A stretch of DNA of 6,239 nucleotides, taken from the NCBI GenBank assembly GCA_938014855.1, contig CALLQM010000267.1:1-6239 (forward strand), read 5' to 3'. The notes beneath the pieces are model-generated. The model did no database searches and was not told the DNA's origin. It saw only the letters and a program-made list of their open reading frames with translations. Origin of the DNA: an uncultured Clostridia bacterium. GTDB lineage: Bacteria > Bacillota > Clostridia > Oscillospirales > Ruminococcaceae. Positions 1-5,689 of this stretch are shown here, in pieces. Within the stretch, counting starts at the first letter, position 1. The number at the start of each line of letters is the position of its first letter. The position numbers and the translations under genes are program-made.

Positions 1-1
1 A

Positions 2-1642
2 ATAAAAGGTGCACAGCGTGCTCCAAACCGCTGTTTGTTTTATGCAATGGGATACACGGACGAAGAGCTGGATCGTCCGTTAATCGGTGTTGTATGTGCG
101 CACAGCGAGATTGTTCCCGGTCATATTCATCTCGATAAGCTGGCAGAAGCGGTCAAAGCAGGTGTACGGATGGCGGGAGGAACTCCGATTCTGATCCCGT
201 CGATCGGCGTATGCGACGGAATCGCGATGGGGCATCAGGGCATGAAGTTTTCTCTGCCTTCTCGTGAACTGATTGCGGATTCAGTTGAAACAATGGCCAT
301 GGCGCATTGTTTAGACGGTTTGGTTTTGGTTCCAAACTGCGATAAAATCGTTCCCGGTATGCTGATGGGAGCGGCTCGTCTGAATCTTCCGTCCATTATG
401 GTCAGCGGAGGCCCCATGCTTGCCGGACGCCATAATGGCGAAGAAATCAGTCTTTCCAAGACGTTTGAGGCAGTCGGCGCAAGAAAAGCGGGACTGATCG
501 ATGATGACGAATTGGAGCAGTTTGCACAGGATTCCTGCCCGGGATGCGGTTCCTGCGCAGGCATGTACACCGCAAACAGCATGAACTGTCTGTCCGAAGC
601 AATCGGCATGGCACTGCCCGGAAACGGTACGATTCCCGCGGTTTATTCCGCACGGACACAGCTTGCTAAAAAAGCAGGTATGCAGATCATGGAGCTTGTT
701 AAACGCGACCTAAAACCACGTGATATTCTCACTCCAAAAGCATTCCAAAACGCTTTGGCGGTCGATATGGCGCTCGGATGCAGTACCAACAGTGTGCTCC
801 ATTTGCTGGCAATCGCCAATGAAGCGGGCGTTCCGATGGATTTAAATACCATCAATGAAGTCAGTTCCAGAACGCCGAATCTCTGTCATTTGGCACCGGC
901 GGGTGATGACCACATTCAGGATCTTTATGAAGCAGGCGGAATCCAAGTGGTTATGGCACAGCTTGCACAAGGCGGCTTCTTGGACTCCTCTTTGATAACG
1001 GTTACCGGAAAAACCGTCGGCGAAAATGTTGCCGGCAAAGTCAACAAAAATCCGAACGTAATCCGTACTCTGGATGAGGCATACAGCAAAAACGGCGGAA
1101 TTGCGGTACTTTGGGGGAACATTGCAAACGACGGCTGTGTTGTCAAACGTTCTGCCGTATCGCCGGAAATGCTCGAGCATACCGGACCCGCACGCGTGTT
1201 TGACAGCGAGGAAGATGCAATTGACGCAATCTATCGCGGAAAAATCGTTGCAGGCGATGTGGTCGTTATTCGCTATGAAGGCCCCAGAGGCGGCCCTGGA
1301 ATGCGAGAAATGCTCAATCCAACCTCTGCGCTGGCAGGAATGCATTTGGATAAGCAGGTTGCGCTGATTACCGACGGACGTTTTTCCGGCGCATCACGCG
1401 GAGCATCCATCGGACATGTTTCGCCGGAAGCGGCGGCAGGCGGTGCGATCGCATACCTCAAAGAGGGGGATTTAATTCACATCGACATCCCAAACCATCA
1501 AATCAATGCAGAAGTATCAGAAGATGAATTTTCAAAACGGAAAGCCGAAATGTCCCTGAATCAGCCGAAAGCTCTCGAGGGATGGCTGAGCCGTTATGCA
1601 CGTTTGGTAAGCTCAGCCAATACAGGCGCTGTTATGAAATAG
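2..1642 (+). CDS. ilvD: Dihydroxy-acid dehydratase IlvD, 5'-truncated by window edge
   Basis: Cytosolic Fe-S enzyme of branched-chain amino acid synthesis; it dehydrates 2,3-dihydroxy-isovalerate and 2,3-dihydroxy-3-methylvalerate to 2-oxo acids, precursors of valine, leucine, isoleucine and pantothenate. The frame is open to the left edge and reads IKGAQRAPNRC before the TTG at 35, matching the usual IlvD N-terminus, so that TTG is internal and perhaps 5-8 residues are missing. About 546 residues are visible, close to the roughly 550-560 of Bacillus/clostridial forms. Family motifs occur in order: CDGIAMGH (codons from 212), NCDK with the cluster Cys, Mg-binding Asp and a Lys carbamylated in relatives (from 335), CPGCGSCAGMYTAN (from 536), EGPRGGPGM (from 1277), and GRFSG with the catalytic-base Ser (from 1379). 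The first-cluster-Cys position of three-Cys [2Fe-2S] members is Gly here (VPGH), as in the E. coli-type enzyme. No frameshift was seen. A transporter gene follows after 14 bases, probably in the same transcript. Identification is firm; only the start is unseen. Confidence 0.97.
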   Translation: MKGAQRAPNRCLFYAMGYTDEELDRPLIGVVCAHSEIVPGHIHLDKLAEAVKAGVRMAGGTPILIPSIGVCDGIAMGHQGMKFSLPSRELIADSVETMAMAHCLDGLVLVPNCDKIVPGMLMGAARLNLPSIMVSGGPMLAGRHNGEEISLSKTFEAVGARKAGLIDDDELEQFAQDSCPGCGSCAGMYTANSMNCLSEAIGMALPGNGTIPAVYSARTQLAKKAGMQIMELVKRDLKPRDILTPKAFQNALAVDMALGCSTNSVLHLLAIANEAGVPMDLNTINEVSSRTPNLCHLAPAGDDHIQDLYEAGGIQVVMAQLAQGGFLDSSLITVTGKTVGENVAGKVNKNPNVIRTLDEAYSKNGGIAVLWGNIANDGCVVKRSAVSPEMLEHTGPARVFDSEEDAIDAIYRGKIVAGDVVVIRYEGPRGGPGMREMLNPTSALAGMHLDKQVALITDGRFSGASRGASIGHVSPEAAAGGAIAYLKEGDLIHIDIPNHQINAEVSEDEFSKRKAEMSLNQPKALEGWLSRYARLVSSANTGAVMK

Positions 1643-1645
1643 ACC

Positions 1646-1650
1646 GGAGG
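1646..1650 (+). promoter_or_regulatory. Ribosome binding site of the BASS transporter
   Basis: GGAGG lies six bases before the ATG at 1657. This fixes the start there rather than at the in-frame ATG at 1582, which is inside ilvD and would add 25 hydrophilic residues unlike the family. Confidence 0.85.
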
Positions 1651-1656
1651 ATTATT

Positions 1657-2643
1657 ATGGAATTACTCAAAAGAATCAGTCGATTTGCAGGAAAATATAT
1701 GGCATTTTTTGTGCTGGCGGTTGCTGCACTTGCCTTGTTTGCACCCACTTCCGTCAGCTGGATTAAAACCAGCTATATCAGCACCCTGCTGGGCATCGTT
1801 ATGTTTGGAATGGGGCTTACATTACGGCTCAGCGATTTTAAAATCGTTTTCAGCCGTCCAAAAGATATCTTGCTTGGATGCTTGGCACAGTTTACGATTA
1901 TGCCGTTTCTTGCATTTTTGCTGACCAAAGCCTTTCACCTGCCCGTGGAATTGGCAATCGGAGTAATCCTCGTTGGAACTTGCCCCGGCGGAACATCCTC
2001 CAACGTTATGACTTACCTTGCAAAAGGCGATGTTGCATTGTCGGTCGGAATGACTGCGGTATCAACCGTATTCGCTCCGTTTTTGACTCCACTGCTGACG
2101 TATCTTTACGCAGGTCAGCGAGTTGATGTCAATATGTTTAGCATGTTTGTTTCGATCATAAAAGTGGTCATTCTTCCAATCGCCCTGGGATTTCTCTTTA
2201 ATAAGCTGTTTGGCAAACTGACGGAAAAATTGACCGAAGTGCTCCCGTTGGTATCCGTTACTGCAATTGTCGCGATTGTGGCATCGGTTGTGTCTGCCAG
2301 CTCTGCAAAAATCATGACCAGCGGATTGGTAATCGTTTTAATCGTGGTATTGCATAACATGCTTGGCTATGTCTGCGGTTATAGCATAGGAAAGCTTCTA
2401 AAAATGGACACCTCGAAATGCAATGCAGTTGCGATTGAGGTCGGCATGCAGAATTCTGGACTGGCGACATCGCTTGCCGCCACTCATTTTGCGGCAATGC
2501 CGCTTGCAACGATTCCGGGCGCAGTGTTTAGTGTATGGCACAATATTTCCGGTTCAATCGTTGCTAACCTGATGGCCGCAAATGCAGACAGAACAGGAAA
2601 AGCAAATAAAGCAGTTGGAAACCGCGCTGTTGCGGAAGGCTGA
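1657..2643 (+). CDS. BASS-family (bile acid:sodium symporter-like) transporter
   Basis: Inner-membrane, probably Na+-coupled carrier of the BASS/SBF family, 328 residues, a normal length for bacterial members. It is hydrophobic nearly throughout, consistent with 9-10 helices, with a short polar tail from about residue 309. Both core crossover motifs are present: GTCPGGTSSNV (107-117) and EVGMQNSGLA (261-270). From memory of the Neisseria ASBT structure, its Na+ ligands (Gln77, Ser114, Asn115, Ser128, Thr132, Glu260, Gln264) all have identical counterparts one position higher: Gln78, Ser115, Asn116, Ser129, Thr133, Glu261, Gln265. Sodium coupling is therefore likely. The substrate cannot be read from sequence. 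Family members carry bile acids, pyruvate, 2-oxo acids in plants, or ketopantoate (PanS); the adjacent ilvD makes a 2-oxo acid or ketopantoate cargo attractive, as inference only. It lies 14 bases after ilvD and ends just before a strong terminator, so it is the last gene of that unit. Confidence 0.93.
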   Translation: MELLKRISRFAGKYMAFFVLAVAALALFAPTSVSWIKTSYISTLLGIVMFGMGLTLRLSDFKIVFSRPKDILLGCLAQFTIMPFLAFLLTKAFHLPVELAIGVILVGTCPGGTSSNVMTYLAKGDVALSVGMTAVSTVFAPFLTPLLTYLYAGQRVDVNMFSMFVSIIKVVILPIALGFLFNKLFGKLTEKLTEVLPLVSVTAIVAIVASVVSASSAKIMTSGLVIVLIVVLHNMLGYVCGYSIGKLLKMDTSKCNAVAIEVGMQNSGLATSLAATHFAAMPLATIPGAVFSVWHNISGSIVANLMAANADRTGKANKAVGNRAVAEG

Positions 2644-2656
2644 CGATTCCGATTAT

Positions 2657-2705
2657 AAAAAGACAAGGCGCTTTTGCAGAAATGCAAAAGCGCCTTGTCT
2701 TTTTT
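2657..2705. terminator. Bidirectional rho-independent terminator between convergent units
   Basis: A perfect inverted repeat pairs 2657-2678 with 2683-2704 (22 bp) around a GAAA loop (2679-2682). The core arm is GACAAGGCGCTTTTGCA. The plus strand continues in T (2700-2705) and the left flank has five A (2657-2661), giving a U tract in the minus direction. It lies 13 bases after the transporter stop, and its right arm meets the pilT stop codon, so it should end both transcripts. Confidence 0.93.
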
Positions 2706-3771
2706 ATGTTATGCTTTTCATTCTTTTCAGCATCTGATCAGGGTTTGTGCTGTAAGTAAGTGCATCGCTTTGCTCGATAATTCCTTTTTGGAATAATTCC
2801 AAAAGACTGGAATCCATCGTTCGCATTCCCTCGTTGGCGGACGAATAGATGACGGTATCGATTTGATGAACTTTTGATTCTCGAATCATATTGCGAATGG
2901 CGCTGTTGACCAGCATGATTTCAAATGCGGGCACTTCTTTGCCGTTGGTAGCCGGAACAATCTGCTGAGAAATCACCGCCTGAAGCACCATCGAAAGCTG
3001 GATACGGATCTGGTGCTGTTGGTTGGGGGGAAAGGCGTCGATGATGCGGTCAATGGTATTTGCCGCGCCGATGGTGTGCAGGGTTGAAAAAATCAGATGT
3101 CCGGTTTCAGCCGCTGTCATGGCTACATTGATTGTCTCATAATCGCGCATTTCACCAAGCAGGATAACGTCCGGCGCTTGGCGCAAAGCGGAACGCAGAG
3201 CTTTGACGTAGCTTTCGGTATCGGTCGAAATTTCACGCTGACTGACAATGCTTTTGTTGTGCCGATGCAGGTATTCCAATGGGTCCTCCAGCGTAATGAC
3301 GTGGGAACTTCTGGTTCTGTTGATGCGGTCAATCATGCAGGCAAGCGTGGTCGATTTTCCGCTTCCGGCGGGGCCAGTTACCAACACAAGCCCTTTTGTT
3401 TGATCCGCAAGCTGTAGAACCGTATCGGGTATCCCGATTTTTCGCGGATCGGGCAGATCAAATGTAATAACTCGAATGACAGCCGCAAGGGAACTGCGCT
3501 GTCGGTATGCGTTTACGCGAAAACGCGAAATCCCTTTGAGGGAAAACGAAAAATCGTCGTCTCCATCCACCATAACGCGGTCGATGTTTCGGTCTCCTGC
3601 AAGTGCATAGATTGCGCGCATAAGCTGTTCCGTCTGCGCTGGCATTAAAATGTCCTGTTCGGTACGGACAATCGACCCGTTGATTTTATAGGAAACGGGC
3701 AAACCTGCAATTACAAATATGTCAGATGCGTGTCGCTGTACCGCATCCGTTAATATTTGTATCATATCCAT
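2704..3771 (-). CDS. pilT: Type IV pilus retraction ATPase PilT
   Basis: Cytosolic hexameric secretion ATPase of the PilT branch; it drives pilus disassembly and retraction at the inner-membrane platform. The 355 residues match typical PilT length. The N-terminal PAS-like domain includes SRFRVNAYRQR (82-92). The RecA-like domain has Walker A GPAGSGKS (133-140), Asp box TLEDPLEY (160-167), Walker B DVILLGEMRD (201-210) with probable catalytic Glu207, and His box HLIFSTLHT (225-233). AIRNMIRE (291-298) corresponds to the AIRNLIRE signature that separates PilT from the extension ATPase PilB/GspE; the long N-terminal domain of PilB is also absent. The start ATG has AGGGAG seven bases upstream; a second ATG two codons in is too far from it. 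It is the last gene of the minus-strand pilin cluster, 33 bases after the PilX/GspK-like gene. All catalytic motifs look intact. Confidence 0.95.
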   Translation of the reverse strand: MDMIQILTDAVQRHASDIFVIAGLPVSYKINGSIVRTEQDILMPAQTEQLMRAIYALAGDRNIDRVMVDGDDDFSFSLKGISRFRVNAYRQRSSLAAVIRVITFDLPDPRKIGIPDTVLQLADQTKGLVLVTGPAGSGKSTTLACMIDRINRTRSSHVITLEDPLEYLHRHNKSIVSQREISTDTESYVKALRSALRQAPDVILLGEMRDYETINVAMTAAETGHLIFSTLHTIGAANTIDRIIDAFPPNQQHQIRIQLSMVLQAVISQQIVPATNGKEVPAFEIMLVNSAIRNMIRESKVHQIDTVIYSSANEGMRTMDSSLLELFQKGIIEQSDALTYSTNPDQMLKRMKSIT

Positions 3772-3778
3772 ATTGAAT

Positions 3779-3784
3779 CTCCCT
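3779..3784 (-). promoter_or_regulatory. Ribosome binding site of pilT
   Basis: On the minus strand AGGGAG lies seven bases before the ATG at 3771-3769, supporting that start over the in-frame ATG at 3765-3763. Confidence 0.75.
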
Positions 3785-3804
3785 GTCTATTATTATTCGC
3801 CAGT

Positions 3805-4314
3805 TCAAAGTTCAAAAGGCTCCTCACCGTCCCAAACGGAAATCAAATCGTCGGATTCCCATTCCGCTGTCTGAATCACCTGCCAAGCCGTTAAAACATA
3901 ACGTTTTTCCGGGCTTTCAATCGGAAATAAGGGCTGTAACGAAACCTGAAGTGCACGGTGGTCGTCTATTTCAACTTGGTATTGAATCGTGAGCTGATCG
4001 TCCTGCACGACGGCGGAAACGCCGTCCATTTCGAAAAGTGCATCCGATACCTTCTGATAATAGGCGGCAGGTTCTGTATCTTTTGGTGTTTGGTCGGCGA
4101 TCTTTTTTAATGTTTCATCAATCAAAGCTAAACGGGTTTCCGCCTGAGCATCCGCCTCATAATATCGAGTAACCGACTGGGCGGCTTTTTTAGTCAGCTT
4201 ATAATCTGCATTTGCGGAAACATAAGATAGTACCGAAAAGGTGACAAGGCACAGCAGAACAAAAATCATCAGGATGGAAGAACCGCCGATATTGATGCCA
4301 TGGTTTTTGTTCAT
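3805..4314 (-). CDS. PilX/GspK-like membrane-anchored minor pilin candidate
   Basis: Not recognised as a named family. The 169-residue protein has a short polar N-terminus, one hydrophobic helix (about 14-34) and a soluble domain expected outside the membrane. GGSSILMIF at the start of the helix, followed by YYEADAQAE at 51-59, resembles the N-terminus of PilX and GspK proteins (GSAL... then an AxxYxAExGxE-like turn). A Gly-Ser junction at 11/12 could be a prepilin peptidase site, but +5 is Met, not Glu; GspK-type pseudopilins also lack Glu5. The C-terminal half is acidic and ends in EEPFEL. The start at 4314 is preferred because AAAGG is nine bases upstream; the ATG at 4323 directly abuts that motif. 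It lies between a true prepilin and pilT, as GspK/ComGG-type genes end their clusters. The role, perhaps tip or priming pilin, is inferred from position and topology. Confidence 0.85.
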   Translation of the reverse strand: MNKNHGINIGGSSILMIFVLLCLVTFSVLSYVSANADYKLTKKAAQSVTRYYEADAQAETRLALIDETLKKIADQTPKDTEPAAYYQKVSDALFEMDGVSAVVQDDQLTIQYQVEIDDHRALQVSLQPLFPIESPEKRYVLTAWQVIQTAEWESDDLISVWDGEEPFEL

Positions 4315-4323
4315 GTTCTTCAT

Positions 4324-4328
4324 CCTTT
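4324..4328 (-). promoter_or_regulatory. Ribosome binding site deciding the PilX/GspK-like start
   Basis: On the minus strand AAAGG ends directly before an ATG (4323) and nine bases before a second in-frame ATG (4314). The spacing favours the second start. Confidence 0.55.
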
Positions 4329-4347
4329 CTGTGCCATGGATTGATCG

Positions 4348-4782
4348 TTACGTAGGACTGTATTTTTTTACTGTAATTTCGTAGATCGGCTGAGGTTCGC
4401 TGTTGTCCACAATCTTGATCTGCGAACGGTACAGTTCATCCCCTTGCGTGATTTGGATGGTCATGCGGTATGTTTCCTGTCCGCTTGATACCCGATTCCA
4501 CTGCTTATCATAGCAAACGATTAACCCGTCATCGTTTTGCTGAGCATCCAGCAGGTCTGCCAAATCGCTGGGACTGCCGTCACAGCTTTTAAATGCTTCA
4601 GCCGCCGACTGCGCCTGCGTAATTGCCGCGGTTAAATCTCTGCTTTGGGTACTGGTGATATGAGCTTTTGCAAACACCTGAATGCAAATTGCGCTGGCAA
4701 AGGAGAAAAATAGGATGGCAATGATGAGTTCCATTAAAAATAAGCCGGATTTTGAGCCGTTCCGACGTTGGATTCGATTCAT
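4348..4782 (-). CDS. Type IV prepilin (minor pilin) with canonical cleavage site
   Basis: A 144-residue secreted filament subunit or minor pilin. The basic leader (MNRIQRRNGSKSG) ends in Gly13, followed by LFLMELIIAIL, so prepilin peptidase would cut after Gly13 and leave Glu at mature position +5, the class III signal of type IV pilins and type II pseudopilins. The hydrophobic helix spans about 14-40. The 104-residue remainder is a small soluble domain with Cys67 and Cys90, a possible disulfide. A late YRMTIQITQ...LYRSQIKIVD segment looks like the closing beta-sheet of minor pilins of the PilV/GspI/ComGD kind, but the class is not certain. The start has a strong AAAGGAGG six bases upstream. 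It is 28 bases after the DUF4860-like gene and followed by the PilX/GspK-like gene. At this length, and with no paralog in view, it is more likely a minor than the major pilin. Confidence 0.9.
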   Translation of the reverse strand: MNRIQRRNGSKSGLFLMELIIAILFFSFASAICIQVFAKAHITSTQSRDLTAAITQAQSAAEAFKSCDGSPSDLADLLDAQQNDDGLIVCYDKQWNRVSSGQETYRMTIQITQGDELYRSQIKIVDNSEPQPIYEITVKKYSPT

Positions 4783-4788
4783 ACTGCT

Positions 4789-4796
4789 CCTCCTTT
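4789..4796 (-). promoter_or_regulatory. Strong ribosome binding site of the prepilin gene
   Basis: On the minus strand AAAGGAGG lies six bases before the ATG at 4782. It is among the best Shine-Dalgarno matches in the cluster, suggesting strong translation of this subunit. Confidence 0.85.
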
Positions 4797-4810
4797 CGCC
4801 ATTTGATTTC

Positions 4811-5296
4811 TCATGCGCATCGCGGATGAACCATCTGCGAGACCGTATTTCCGTCTATATCGGTAATGGAAAATTGGTAGAGATGATCGTTTCGTTTCTC
4901 CACGGTAAACGACGGAACTTCCATAATTTGATTTCCAATGGACGGGTCGATTTCATTGCCTTTTAGAGTAAATAATTCCATCAAATTGCCGTTATGCTGA
5001 TAAATCCAGGTTTCATAGACGGAACCATTATAATTCTGTGTCAGAACAAGGGCATCCGCGTTACCCAAAGAATCGATTCGAATTGCATCTGCTGTATCGT
5101 TCTGCCGCACTTTTTCACAAACATAGGACAGGGAAGTCCGAACGTTAAAATTTTGGTTCATTCCGTGTACTGTGTTTTTATAAACGTTGGCGCCAATCAG
5201 CACGACCAACAGCGAGGATGCCGCAAATACGCAGAACAAAGCCAGCGTAAACAGCAGATCCACGAGATGATGTTTCGGTTTTGTGTAAAGTTTCAT
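4811..5296 (-). CDS. DUF4860-like membrane-anchored protein, GspJ/ComGF-like pseudopilin candidate
   Basis: A 161-residue protein with a short basic N-terminus (MKLYTKPKHH), one hydrophobic helix (about 13-36) and a soluble domain. It resembles clostridial proteins labelled DUF4860, recalled from memory and not searched. No Gly is followed by Glu at +5; the helix opens LVDLLF after His10, loosely like LIELL with Asp for Glu. The ectodomain pattern (YVCEKVRQNDTADAI, then ETWIYQHNGNLMEL, then VPSFTVEKRNDHLYQFSI) recalls GspJ/PilW/ComGF minor pilins: a helix, a strand reading out 'Y..NGxL', then a closing sheet. Cys60 and Cys160 could pair. The start at 5296 has GGAGAGG six bases upstream; longer in-frame starts (5311, 5383) lack a ribosome site and overlap the upstream gene. 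It lies between the GspG-like gene and the true prepilin. The function is inferred only. Confidence 0.87.
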   Translation of the reverse strand: MKLYTKPKHHLVDLLFTLALFCVFAASSLLVVLIGANVYKNTVHGMNQNFNVRTSLSYVCEKVRQNDTADAIRIDSLGNADALVLTQNYNGSVYETWIYQHNGNLMELFTLKGNEIDPSIGNQIMEVPSFTVEKRNDHLYQFSITDIDGNTVSQMVHPRCA

Positions 5297-5302
5297 TGCT
5301 TT

Positions 5303-5309
5303 CCTCTCC
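5303..5309 (-). promoter_or_regulatory. Ribosome binding site deciding the DUF4860-like start
   Basis: On the minus strand GGAGAGG lies six bases before the ATG at 5296. It overlaps an earlier in-frame ATG (5311-5309), so that ATG is part of the ribosome site rather than the start. Confidence 0.75.
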
Positions 5310-5327
5310 ATTATGACGGTCTCAACA

Positions 5328-5669
5328 TTAAGCGGCGGAATCGTTTGGAAGAACGGTGATATCCGGCATGATGTTCGATGCAAAACAGCGGTAATCTACG
5401 ATATATTGCTGTTCATCAATTCGCAGTCCGTAATTTTGTTCCAAATAGGGAAGGTCAGGCGGATAAAACCCCTCGATGGAATAGCATTGGATGGCCGCAC
5501 GTGTGACAGCCTGCCGAATACTTTTGAGCTGTTCGGATTTTGTTGTTTCGGAAACGGAACGCAGTCCACCGATAAACAGAATCAAAAGCGCTGAAAACAG
5601 CAGAACAGGCAATGCCCATTCCTTTAATAAAGGATGACTCTTTTTTGTTTTGGAAAAGCGGTTCATCAT
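5328..5669 (-). CDS. Small membrane-anchored GspG-like pseudopilin candidate
   Basis: A 113-residue protein of no firmly recognised family. A basic N-terminus with FSKTKKSHPLLKEW is followed by one hydrophobic helix (about 18-35) and a short ectodomain. The segment EQLKSIRQAVTRAAIQCYSIEGFYPPDLPYL (split over 46-76) follows the GspG/PilE layout, in which a helix of the form I..L..AL..Y..D.G.YP is followed by a loop; here it reads YSIEGFYPPDL. No Gly-x4-Glu prepilin signal exists, so it is either unprocessed or uses a degenerate site. Cys62 and Cys95 in the ectodomain could form a disulfide. Two adjacent ATG codons (5669, 5666) are both acceptable: AGGAGG is five or eight bases upstream. It starts 20 bases after the platform-protein gene, where gspG/comGC sits in related operons. 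That position supports a pseudopilin role, which remains inference. Confidence 0.85.
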   Translation of the reverse strand: MMNRFSKTKKSHPLLKEWALPVLLFSALLILFIGGLRSVSETTKSEQLKSIRQAVTRAAIQCYSIEGFYPPDLPYLEQNYGLRIDEQQYIVDYRCFASNIMPDITVLPNDSAA

Positions 5670-5674
5670 TCTTT

Positions 5675-5688
5675 CCTCCTAATCCTCC
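5675..5688 (-). promoter_or_regulatory. Tandem Shine-Dalgarno motifs before the GspG-like gene
   Basis: On the minus strand GGAGG (5688-5684) and AGGAGG (5680-5675) lie in a row right after the stop of the platform-protein gene. The second has the correct spacing to the ATG pair at 5669/5666. Confidence 0.7.
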
Positions 5689-5689
5689 G

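Noticed and set aside
35..37. TTG as the start of ilvD
   Set aside because: The frame continues upstream to the edge with residues typical of the IlvD N-terminus (KGAQRAPNR), so the TTG codes for an internal Leu.
842..1345. 167-codon minus-strand open frame inside ilvD
   Set aside because: It lies antisense to a well-supported enzyme; the composition is Cys/His/Arg-rich with no domain pattern, and it has no ribosome site. It is a shadow.
1582..1656. Earlier in-frame ATG for the transporter, overlapping ilvD
   Set aside because: There is no ribosome site, the extra residues are polar and unlike the family, and GGAGG sits ideally before 1657.
2652..2657. TATAAT on the minus strand next to the terminator
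   Set aside because: No TTGACA-like element at 16-18 bases; it overlaps the hairpin base and A/T tract, so it is likely a by-product of the terminator's composition.
3097..3417. 106-codon plus-strand open frame inside pilT
   Set aside because: It is antisense to the Walker and His-box region of a clear PilT, with no supporting features.
3803..3818. Short AGTTCAAAGTTCAAAAG direct repeat at the end of the PilX/GspK-like gene
   Set aside because: Only two 7-base units of simple composition; no sign of function or mobility.
4994..5359. 121-codon plus-strand open frame opposite the DUF4860-like gene
   Set aside because: No recognisable pattern; the minus-strand gene fits the operon and has a good ribosome site.
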